A DNA stretch of 24,993 nucleotides from DASPKT01 sp035627915 (GTDB lineage: Bacteria > Pseudomonadota > Alphaproteobacteria > Azospirillales > Azospirillaceae). The position numbers and the translations under genes are program-made. The notes beneath the pieces were generated by a model. The model did no database searches. It was not told the origin of the DNA and saw only the letters and a program-made list of their open reading frames with translations. The DNA is taken from NCBI GenBank assembly GCA_035627915.1, contig DASPKT010000038.1:1-24993 (forward strand), written 5' to 3'. Positions 8,295 through 15,070 of this stretch are shown here, one piece after another. The stretch's first letter is position 1. The number at the start of each line of letters is the position of its first letter.

Positions 8295-8313
8295 TAACGG
8301 CCGGACGCCGTTA
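8295..8313. promoter_or_regulatory. Inverted repeat upstream of the small 59-residue gene
   Basis: TAACGG (8295-8300), a 7-base spacer, and CCGTTA (8308-8313) form a perfect 6-bp dyad with its centre 37 bases upstream of the small minus-strand gene. Size and position are typical of a dimeric repressor site. No cognate regulator is in the window, so this is a candidate only. The rest of 8268-8454 is GC-rich and shows no convincing gene. Confidence 0.3.
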
Positions 8314-8454
8314 AAGGTTCAGGCGCGGCTCCCGCCCTTTCGCGCGGGCGCCCGGGCGGCGCGGTCCGGCCTTCACCCGCCCCTCCTCAGGCGGGGGAGC
8401 GCGGTGGCGGCGGATGCGGGTTCGGGCTAGTCTGCGGCCCGTCCCGCCCGAACG

Positions 8455-9852
8455 ATGGGTCCGATGCACCGCCTCCTGCCCGCCCTCTTCGCGCTGTTCG
8501 CCCTGCCGGTGGTGATCTTCCTGGCCTTCGCCATGCCGATGTTCGGCAACGTGGACGAGCCCAACCACCTGATGCGGGCGGAGATGATCGTCGGCGGCCA
8601 GTGGCTGGGGCAGCGGCCCGAGCCCGGGCAGTCCGGCGGGAAGGTCGACACGGGCCTGCTGCTGCTGCTGCAATCCTACGAGCCGATGCTGCGGGGGGAG
8701 GAGACGGTGCTGACCGGGGCGCGGGTGCAGGCCGGCCGGGCCGTCCCCTGGACCGGCGACCGGGTCTTCATCCACATCCCCAACACGGCGATCTACCCGC
8801 CCGTCTTCTACCTGCCGATGGCGGCGGCGCTGGCCTACGGGCAGGCGGAGGCGTGGCCGGTCCAGGACACGGTCACCCTGGCGCGGCTCGTCAACGGGCT
8901 GCTGTCGGTGGCGGCCGGCGCGCTGGCGCTGCACCTGGCCCGAGCCGGCCGCTGGATGCTGTTCGCGACGCTGCTGCTGCCGATGAGCCTGGCGCAGTTC
9001 GCCGCCGCCTCGCAGGACGCGCTGCTGCTGTCCTGCTCGGCCCTGATGCTGGCCCTGCTGTCCCGCCCCCTGGGGGAGGACCGCCCGGCGACCTGGCCGG
9101 AGTTCGCCGCGGCGGCCCTTCTGGTCGCGGCGCTGTCCGCCGCCCGGCCGACGCACCTGGCCTTCGCCCTGCTGCTGCCCCTCATAGCGCCCGGGCCGCT
9201 GGGGCGGCTGCCGCGGCCGGCGGTAGGCGCGCTGGGCGCCGGCGCCGTGGTCGCCGCCGTCCTCGCCTGGATCGCCCTGACGGTGGCCTGGGTGCATGTC
9301 CAGCAGCTCTCGGCCGGCGGCGTGCTGCCGGACGTGGGGGCCCAGCTCCGCCACGTGCTGGAGCGGCCCTTCGCCTTCCCGGCGGCGCTCTGGAACACGC
9401 TGGACGGGGGCAAGTGGTGGGGCACCCTGGTCATGCTGCTGGGCTGGCTGGGCTGGGCGCAGATGAACATGCCCGTGCCCGGCTGGTACCTCTCCGCCGC
9501 CCTGCCGGTGCTGGGCCTGGCGCTGGTCGCCGACGCCGTGGGCGCCGGCCGGCCGAGGCCGCGGGCGGCGCTGGCCCTGCTGGCGGCGGCGGCGGTCAAC
9601 GCCGTCGGCATCTACTTCGTGCAGTATCTGAGCTTCTCCGCCGTCGGCGCCGCGTCGGTGGAGGGGGTGCAGGGCCGCTACTTCCTGCCGGTGCTGGGCA
9701 TGGCGGGCCTGCTGGCAGCGGCGGCCGGCATCCCGGAGGGCCGGCGCGGCCGGGCCGTGTGCGCGCTGGCGGCCGTGCCGGTCCTGCTGCTGCCGCTGCT
9801 GGGCATGGCGGCGGTCATGCGCACCGTGATCGGCCGCGTGTTCCTGGGCTAG
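8455..9852 (+). CDS. DUF2142-family polytopic membrane protein
   Basis: This 465-residue membrane protein has about 10 hydrophobic segments. It matches the DUF2142 pattern: an N-terminal helix, then MFGNVDEPNHLMRAE with an acidic pair just outside the membrane, IYPPVFYLPMAAAL, ARLVNGLLS, and LPMSLAQFAAASQDALLL. The DEPNH loop following the first helix and the later P-rich loop resemble the layout of GT-C-type integral-membrane glycosyltransferases, which use lipid-linked sugar donors on the periplasmic side. DUF2142 members often occur in surface-polysaccharide regions, but their reaction is not established. The ATG at 8455 is used; an ATG at 8464 (MHRLLP) is equally possible, and no clear Shine-Dalgarno decides between them. 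The stop shares the tetranucleotide CTAG with the convergent metalloprotease gene. Confidence 0.78.
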   Translation: MGPMHRLLPALFALFALPVVIFLAFAMPMFGNVDEPNHLMRAEMIVGGQWLGQRPEPGQSGGKVDTGLLLLLQSYEPMLRGEETVLTGARVQAGRAVPWTGDRVFIHIPNTAIYPPVFYLPMAAALAYGQAEAWPVQDTVTLARLVNGLLSVAAGALALHLARAGRWMLFATLLLPMSLAQFAAASQDALLLSCSALMLALLSRPLGEDRPATWPEFAAAALLVAALSAARPTHLAFALLLPLIAPGPLGRLPRPAVGALGAGAVVAAVLAWIALTVAWVHVQQLSAGGVLPDVGAQLRHVLERPFAFPAALWNTLDGGKWWGTLVMLLGWLGWAQMNMPVPGWYLSAALPVLGLALVADAVGAGRPRPRAALALLAAAAVNAVGIYFVQYLSFSAVGAASVEGVQGRYFLPVLGMAGLLAAAAGIPEGRRGRAVCALAAVPVLLLPLLGMAAVMRTVIGRVFLG

Positions 9853-12035
9853 AGGATACCGACCAGCTCCACCCCGGCCAGCACGCCGCCGAAGTCGATG
9901 AAGCGCTCCCCCGTCCAGGCCAGCGCTTGGCCGCCGGCCGCTTCCCGCACCAGGATCTCCGCGCCGCCGTCCCCGTCCAGGTCGGCGACGGCGGCAACGT
10001 CCCAGCCGGCCGTCAGGGTGAAGCCGGGGGCGAAGCCGTCGGCGCCGCGGGTCGCGTCCCAGGCCACCAGGGCGCCGCTCGGCGCATGGTGCAGCAGCAG
10101 GTCGTCGGCGGCAGAGCCCGCCAGCTGCCCGATGCCGGCCAGGCGCCAGCCGGAGGACGGCGCGATCTCCAGCAGGTCGGCGAAGCCGGTGCCGGTCCAG
10201 CGGAACAGGGCCCCGCTCGCCTCGATCCGGAACAGGATGTCGGCGTGGCCGCTGCCGTCGAGGTCGCCGGTGCCGGCGACGGAAATGCCGGGCTGCAGGT
10301 CGAACAGGTCGGTGAGCCGCCCGGTCCCCGGCTCCAGCAGGCGCAGCTTGCGCGCGCCGTCCAGCACCAGCAGCTCCTCCCCCCCGTCGCCCGCCAGGTC
10401 GGCGACCGCCAGCACCGCGGCGCCCTCGGGCAGGGGCAGGGCCGGCCCGGCCGCGTCCGGCCGTTCAAGGGGGGCCAGGGCGTGGCTGCCGTCGGGCCGG
10501 CGCAGCAGCAGGCGAACGGGATCGTCCGGCCCGTCCCGCACCAGGTCCGGCACCGCCGTGCCGGGCCCCGGCTGGCCCGCCCAGAAGAACCCGTCCCCGC
10601 CCGCCCGCCAGTCCCAGGCGACGACGGCGCCGGTCGGGTGGTGCATCAGCAGCCGCGCCGCGGGCGAGGCGGCCGCGCCGCCGTCGGCGAAGCGCAGCGC
10701 CTCCACCCCCTCCAGCGTGTCGGTGCCCTCCGCCCCGGCGAGGTCGGTGACGCGCGTCCGCTCGCCCTCGCGCTCCACCCGGTAGGCGGAGCGCGGGCCG
10801 GCGAACCGGGCGGTGTCGTACCCCGCGCCGCCCAGCAGCAGGTCGTTCCCGCCGCCGCCCTCCAGCGTGTCGTCGCCGGCCCCGCCCTCCAGCCGGTTGG
10901 CGCGGGCGTTGCCGGTGATCCCGTCCGCCGCCGGCCCGCCGCGGGCGGCCTCGATCCAGCTGTCCGGCGCGATGCCGACATTGCCCCGCCCGTCATAGGC
11001 GGGCGTGGGCGCCCAGGCGATCTCCTCCGGCAGGCCCAGCCGCCGCTCCGCCTCGGTGTCGCGGATGCCGATGGAGGAGAGCCGGCCCGGCCGGAGGTCG
11101 ATGAGGGAGGGCAGGGACTGGTTGGAGGCGTCCAGCAGGTCGCTGCCGCCGGCGTCCCACAGCGTGTCGCGGATCGGCCGGTCGGCCGCCCAGCGGTAGA
11201 CGTCGTCGCCGGCGCCGGTGGCCCGGTTCGGCCCGTAGAGGATCTGCGCCGCCCGGACGTCGAGCACGCCCAGCGTCCCCGGCAGCGGCTCGTACCGGGC
11301 CGACGCGGCGGCGCCCTCCACCGGCACCGCCACGGGGAAGACCAGGTTCGCCGGTTCCGCGTAGGACATGACGGTGTAGGCGCGGCTGCGCGCCGCCGCC
11401 GGCAGCAGGGGATCGTCGTCGGCATGGCCCAGCCCCAGGGCATGGCCGATCTCGTGCAGGGCCAGCCGGTACAGCGCCCCGTCGCCGGCGCCGTCGATGG
11501 CCAGCCGGTTGAACCAGACGTCGCCGGACAGCGGGTGGAAGGAGACCGATGCCACGGTGCCGTCCGGCGCCGTCGCCACCTCGGCGGTCGGCAGCACGCC
11601 GAAGGCGGCCCAGCCGGCGTCCGCCCCCCGGTAGGCGCCGAAGGTCAGGGTCTTGGCGGCCAGCGGATCGTCGGTCGGCACGAAGCGGATGTCGGCGACG
11701 CGCGCCCATTCGGCCAGCGCCCGCTCCACCACCGCGCGCTCCGCCGCCGTCAGCGGGCGGAACTCGTGGGTGCGGTTGCCGAACGGCCCGTGGTCGTCGC
11801 TGCCGTAGGGCAGGGGCCCCTCGACGAAATGGTAGCGCAGCGTCACCCCCGTCCCCTCGCCGGCGCCGGACCCGGGGGCGGCCCCGACCGCGCGGTCCAG
11901 GTTCCAGCGCGCGGTCGGATGGTCCGCCCGCACCGCCAGCAGGGCCGAGGACGGGAAGGCGCCGGGATCGAGGAGGCCGTCGGCGCCGGCGGCCGGCGCC
12001 GTGTCCTCGGTTCCTGCCCATGCGGTACTCGGCAT
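9849..12035 (-). CDS. Serralysin-like RTX zinc metalloprotease with FG-GAP-like C-terminal repeats
   Basis: This 728-residue protein has a metzincin catalytic domain with zinc motif HEIGHALGLGH at residues 194-204 and the Met-turn in YTVMSY (Met223), as in serralysin (M10B) proteases. Residues about 381-407 carry three glycine-rich RTX nonapeptides (GGAGDDTLE, GGGGNDLLL, GGAGYDTAR) that bind calcium. The C-terminal part (about 455-728) contains four Asp/Gly calcium-loop-like segments, VADLAGDGG, TGDLDGSGH, IGQLAGSAA and VADLDGDGG near residues 542, 588, 634 and 684. They resemble FG-GAP/VCBS propeller blades. There is no signal peptide, and RTX repeats indicate type I secretion; an HlyB/HlyD pair lies at the left end of the window. 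GGAG (12045-12042) sits 6 bases before the ATG. It probably acts outside the cell; the substrate is unknown. Typical serralysins are about 450-500 residues, so this one is extended. Confidence 0.88.
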   Translation of the reverse strand: MPSTAWAGTEDTAPAAGADGLLDPGAFPSSALLAVRADHPTARWNLDRAVGAAPGSGAGEGTGVTLRYHFVEGPLPYGSDDHGPFGNRTHEFRPLTAAERAVVERALAEWARVADIRFVPTDDPLAAKTLTFGAYRGADAGWAAFGVLPTAEVATAPDGTVASVSFHPLSGDVWFNRLAIDGAGDGALYRLALHEIGHALGLGHADDDPLLPAAARSRAYTVMSYAEPANLVFPVAVPVEGAAASARYEPLPGTLGVLDVRAAQILYGPNRATGAGDDVYRWAADRPIRDTLWDAGGSDLLDASNQSLPSLIDLRPGRLSSIGIRDTEAERRLGLPEEIAWAPTPAYDGRGNVGIAPDSWIEAARGGPAADGITGNARANRLEGGAGDDTLEGGGGNDLLLGGAGYDTARFAGPRSAYRVEREGERTRVTDLAGAEGTDTLEGVEALRFADGGAAASPAARLLMHHPTGAVVAWDWRAGGDGFFWAGQPGPGTAVPDLVRDGPDDPVRLLLRRPDGSHALAPLERPDAAGPALPLPEGAAVLAVADLAGDGGEELLVLDGARKLRLLEPGTGRLTDLFDLQPGISVAGTGDLDGSGHADILFRIEASGALFRWTGTGFADLLEIAPSSGWRLAGIGQLAGSAADDLLLHHAPSGALVAWDATRGADGFAPGFTLTAGWDVAAVADLDGDGGAEILVREAAGGQALAWTGERFIDFGGVLAGVELVGIL

Positions 12036-12193
12036 CGCTCTCTCCGGGCTGGCTGGAGAGATCGATTATCCGGGAGTAATTTTCTGTATTGGCTGGGGTG
12101 AACGACTGAAATCCTGAAGGTCCGGTGCAGACAGTTTAAATAATCACCAAGAGAAAACTGGCGGCGTTCCGTCCGCAATTTCGGATGGAGCGG
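12036..12193 (-). promoter_or_regulatory. AT-rich island upstream of the metalloprotease gene
   Basis: The stretch at about 12060-12180 is strikingly AT-richer than its surroundings, including a TTTAAATAA core near 12136-12144. It ends at the ribosome site of the protease gene. I read it as the promoter and leader of that gene. Several weak minus-strand -35/-10 pairings are possible and none stands out, so no exact promoter is claimed. Confidence 0.45.
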
Positions 12194-12441
12194 CCTACCC
12201 GGGGCGCCGCCCGGCGTAGGACGGTTCGGGCGCAGGGCGGCGTCCGGGTGGGGCCGGCGGTGCCGGCCGGAGAGGGCGGGCCGTCCGGGCTAGGCCGGAA
12301 CGCGGGCGGGGCTTGCCCCGCGGGGAGGGGCGGGGTTGGACCGTCCGGCAGGGTCCCAGCCCGTCCGCGCGGCGTGCCGCCCCCGATACCTTTCCGGGCA
12401 GGGACCCCGCACCGCCCGATCGGCCGGCCCGGATGGGCCGG
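12194..12441. repeat. Non-coding GC-rich stretch with four hairpins
   Basis: No gene is supported here. Four stem-loops are visible. A 27-base imperfect one at 12194-12220 starts CCTAC and ends GTAGG. GGCCGGC/GCCGGCC lies at 12252-12268 with loop GGT, and GCGGGGC/GCCCCGC at 12306-12321 with loop TT. CCGGCCC/GGGCCGG at 12424-12441 has loop GGAT and directly abuts the VanZ-like stop codon. The last is well placed as a terminator for the VanZ-like gene. The others may be further terminators or REP-like elements. None has a T tract. Confidence 0.45.
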
Positions 12442-12849
12442 TCAGCGGGTGAGGCGGCCCCGGAGCGCCGTCGGCCACCGCTGGGCGAGGCCGGCGAGCA
12501 GGGAATGGGACGCGAGGAACCCGATGACGATCCCCGCCACGTCGCCCAGCCAATCCGAGAGGCTGCCGGTGCGGCCGGGGACCAGCATCTGCCCGATCTC
12601 GATCGATCCGCCGAAGGCGGCCAGCAGCAGGAGCACCAGGGCCAGCGACCGGCCCCGGAAGCCCAGCCAGGCGAGCACTGCCAGCATCGCGAAGCATAGG
12701 ACGTGCAGGTAGGTGTCCACGCTGTGATGCCCGGGCGGCGCCAGCGACGGCGCCATCGCGAACCAGCAGGTGACGCCGAGGGCGATGGCGAGCAGGACTG
12801 CCGCGGAGCGGTGCCGCAGGACCGGTGCTGCACGGGACACAGGCGTCAT
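12442..12849 (-). CDS. VanZ-like membrane protein
   Basis: This 135-residue protein has about four membrane helices. Its VanZ-type core has DTYLHVLCFAMLAVLAW, a conserved charged-polar stretch GSIEIGQMLVPGRTGSLSDWLGDVAGIVIGF, and a short basic tail. The Glu-x-x-Gln and Asp-x-x-x-(N/D) positions in that stretch are hallmarks of the VanZ-like family (PF04892), whose biochemical role is poorly defined; members often occur near polysaccharide and lipid-modification genes. I chose the ATG at 12849-12847 (MTPVSRAAP), which has a weak GAAG upstream. A GTG at 12879 would add ten residues but has no ribosome site. The gene is divergent from the O-antigen ligase-family gene across about 120 bases and ends at a perfect hairpin. 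Confidence 0.75.
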   Translation of the reverse strand: MTPVSRAAPVLRHRSAAVLLAIALGVTCWFAMAPSLAPPGHHSVDTYLHVLCFAMLAVLAWLGFRGRSLALVLLLLAAFGGSIEIGQMLVPGRTGSLSDWLGDVAGIVIGFLASHSLLAGLAQRWPTALRGRLTR

Positions 12850-12968
12850 GATGGGCTTCGCCGGTGGACGGAACCCCACACTAACGTCTGGCAGGAGGGA
12901 GGCGCCATCCCCTATCGTGGCGTCACCCGATCGGTCGGATCGTTACCTTCCTCAAGCGCGCATCGGAC
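12850..12968. promoter_or_regulatory. Divergent intergenic region between VanZ-like and O-antigen ligase-family genes
   Basis: This short divergent gap must hold the promoters of both genes unless they start further away. A small dyad CGATC/GATCG (about 12928-12942) is visible. No convincing -35/-10 pair or Shine-Dalgarno could be assigned. Confidence 0.25.
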
Positions 12969-14342
12969 ATGGACCCGACTTCCTCATCCGGCACGGTCGT
13001 CTTCCGGCTGCTCGCCGCTGTCGTGCTGCTGGCGCCCTTGCCCTTCGGGGCGCAGCGTCCCTGGGCCTGGTCGCTGATGGCGGCCGCGGTCGGGCTGCTC
13101 CTGGTCGCGTGGGGGACCTTGGTGGCCGCGGGCGCGACGCGCCAGCCGGTGCCGCTGCGGCGCCTGGCGCCCGCCGCGGTGCCGTTCCTGCTGGTGCTCG
13201 CCTGGGCCGTGCTCCAGGGCGTGCCGGGCCTGTCGCCCCTGCCGGCGCATCCCATGTGGCAGGAGGCGCTGCAGGAACTGGCCCGGCCGGGCGGCGCCGC
13301 GGTCTCGGCCGATCCGGCGATGACCCGGGACGCCACCCTGCGGCTGGCGGCCTATGGCGGCATCTTCTTCCTGGCCGTACAGCTGGGCCGCGACCGGGCG
13401 CGGGCGCGCGAGGGGCTGGTCGCCTTCGCCGTGGCGGGCGTCCTCTACGCGGCCTATGGCCTCGCCGTGCACTTCTCGGGGGCGGGCACGGTGCTCTGGT
13501 ACGACAAGTGGGCCTATGTGGACGACCTCACCGCGACCTTCGTGAACCGCAACAGCTACGCCGCCTATGCCGGGCTGGGGCTGCTGGCCTGCCTGGGCCT
13601 GTTCATCATCGCCCTGCCGACGCAGGCGACGGGCCGGCGCCGCGCGCACGACCTGGCGGAGGCGGTGCTGCTGCGGGCGGCGCCGTTCCTCGCCGGCGCC
13701 CTGATCCTCGGCACCGCGCTGATGCTGTCGCATTCGCGCGGCGCGCTGCTGGCGACGGGGGCCGGCCTGATGGTGCTCATCGCGGCCCTGGCCGGCGCGC
13801 GGGTGGTCCGGGCGCGCCAGGCATTCCTGCTGGCCGTGTTCCTGGCGGCCGGCGTCCTGATGCTCCTGTCGGGAAGCGGTGCTGTGACGGTGGAGCGGTT
13901 CACCGAGGTCACGACGGACGACGCCGGCCGGCTGCTCCTGGCGCGGCTGACGCTGGACGCCATCCGTGACGCGCCCTGGACCGGCTCCGGGCTCGGCGCC
14001 TTCGAGCAGGCCTTCTCGCTGTACCGCGACGTGTCGCTGGGTGAACCGGTGGCGTGGGACTTCGCCCACAACGTCCACCTGGAACTGGCGATGGACCTGG
14101 GCGTGCCGGCCGCCCTGCTGCTGTATGCCAGCTTCGGGGCCATCCTGGCGGCCTGCATCCTGGCATTGGGCCGGCGCCGGCGGGACCAGGTCTACCCCGC
14201 CGTCGCGCTGGCCGCGGCGGCGACGCTCGGCCTGCACGGGCTGGTGGACTTCAGCGTGCAAATCCCGGCCGTCGCCGCGTCCCTCGCCTTCCTGCTCGGA
14301 CTGGGCTACGCCCAGTCGTGGAGCCATGAGGGGAAATCCTAG
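12969..14342 (+). CDS. O-antigen ligase/polymerase-family (Wzy_C) membrane protein
   Basis: This 457-residue polytopic protein has roughly 11-12 hydrophobic segments and the hallmarks of the O-antigen ligase/polymerase family (PF04932). TFVNRNSYAAYAGLGLL lies after a periplasmic loop, LSHSRGALLATGAGL comes next, and a large periplasmic loop contains APWTGSGLGAFEQAFSLYR and AHNVHLELAMDLG. Such proteins transfer or polymerise undecaprenyl-linked glycan units on the periplasmic side. Whether this is a ligase to lipid A, a repeat-unit polymerase, or a ligase to another acceptor cannot be told from sequence alone. A second polymerase-like protein is encoded at 18732-20228. No Shine-Dalgarno is evident before the ATG at 12969. 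Its stop overlaps the stop of the convergent helical-repeat gene in a shared CTAG. Confidence 0.85.
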   Translation: MDPTSSSGTVVFRLLAAVVLLAPLPFGAQRPWAWSLMAAAVGLLLVAWGTLVAAGATRQPVPLRRLAPAAVPFLLVLAWAVLQGVPGLSPLPAHPMWQEALQELARPGGAAVSADPAMTRDATLRLAAYGGIFFLAVQLGRDRARAREGLVAFAVAGVLYAAYGLAVHFSGAGTVLWYDKWAYVDDLTATFVNRNSYAAYAGLGLLACLGLFIIALPTQATGRRRAHDLAEAVLLRAAPFLAGALILGTALMLSHSRGALLATGAGLMVLIAALAGARVVRARQAFLLAVFLAAGVLMLLSGSGAVTVERFTEVTTDDAGRLLLARLTLDAIRDAPWTGSGLGAFEQAFSLYRDVSLGEPVAWDFAHNVHLELAMDLGVPAALLLYASFGAILAACILALGRRRRDQVYPAVALAAAATLGLHGLVDFSVQIPAVAASLAFLLGLGYAQSWSHEGKS

Positions 14343-15070
14343 GGCGCGGGCAGCGTCGGCGGGCGGCGGCCCCATCGGGCCGTGTACGCGTCGATCTCGG
14401 CGGGAGCAAGTCCGGCCAGGGCGGCGCGGACGGCCGGGCCGACGTCCGCGCGGTCCGCCATCGCCACCATGCTGTCCGGCACCAGCACCCAGGCCAGGCG
14501 AAGCTGCCGGTCGAGCAGCTGCTGCGTCTCCGCCCCGAGGTGGGGCCGCAGGTCCAGCCCGAACTGAATCCGCGAGACCGTCATCGCGGGAACGACCGGC
14601 CCCGACAGGAAGGAGAGGCGCAACGCCCGTTCTGCGCCGGCCGGGTCGCCCATCCGGCTCCGCAGCCAGGCGAGCCGGGCCCAGGCTGCCGGCTGCACCG
14701 GCGAAAGGGCGAGGCCCGCCTCCGTGGCCGCCGCCGCCTGCCGCAGCAGGACTGGCCCGGCGTCGCCGGGCGGCAGGGCCAGGGCCTTGTTCAGCAGGAG
14801 GTAACCGCGGTCCGCCTGCACCGTCCCGCTGTCCGCCAGCGCCGCCCCGCGGGCCAGCCGGGTCTCGGCGTCGGCGAGGCGGTCCGGGGGCACCCGCATC
14901 CCCTCGCGCAGATCCCAGAGGACCGGGCGCGCGGGCAGGGAGACGACGGCGGCGGCCAGCCGCGGCACGGCGCCCAGCAGGAGAAGCGCCCCGGCCCCCG
15001 CGGCGAGCAGGCCGGCCAGGCGCGTCCCCGGCCTGGTTCCGGCGCGGTCCCCGCCGGCCTCATTCGGCAT
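14339..15070 (-). CDS. Membrane-anchored helical-repeat (TPR-like) protein at the end of the EPS operon
   Basis: This 243-residue protein has one N-terminal transmembrane helix (about residues 18-39) and a mostly helical, alanine/leucine-rich periplasmic part. A TPR-like stretch (ATEAGLALSPVQPAAWARLAWLRSRMGDPAGAERALRLS) sits near residues 115-155. The ATG at 15070-15068 (MPNEAGG) overlaps the end of the Wzc-like gene by 11 bases, so translation is probably coupled; a longer frame from 15112 would overlap far more and reads like a shadow. I do not recognise a named family. Small TPR proteins commonly sit beside polymerase and chain-length genes, and its position as last gene of the operon and convergent with the O-antigen ligase-family gene suggests an assembly or scaffold role. 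That role is inference. Confidence 0.65.
   Translation of the reverse strand: MPNEAGGDRAGTRPGTRLAGLLAAGAGALLLLGAVPRLAAAVVSLPARPVLWDLREGMRVPPDRLADAETRLARGAALADSGTVQADRGYLLLNKALALPPGDAGPVLLRQAAAATEAGLALSPVQPAAWARLAWLRSRMGDPAGAERALRLSFLSGPVVPAMTVSRIQFGLDLRPHLGAETQQLLDRQLRLAWVLVPDSMVAMADRADVGPAVRAALAGLAPAEIDAYTARWGRRPPTLPAP

Noticed and set aside
8601..12101. A very long plus-strand open frame of over 1100 codons
   Set aside because: It runs through the DUF2142 gene in another frame and opposite the metalloprotease, with low-complexity Gly/Ala/Arg/Pro composition and no domains. It is a by-product of high GC, in which stops are rare in shadow frames.
12185..12712. A plus-strand frame covering the hairpin-rich gap and the VanZ-like gene
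   Set aside because: The residues are Gly/Pro/Arg-rich with no motif, and the frame overlaps the VanZ-like gene on the other strand.
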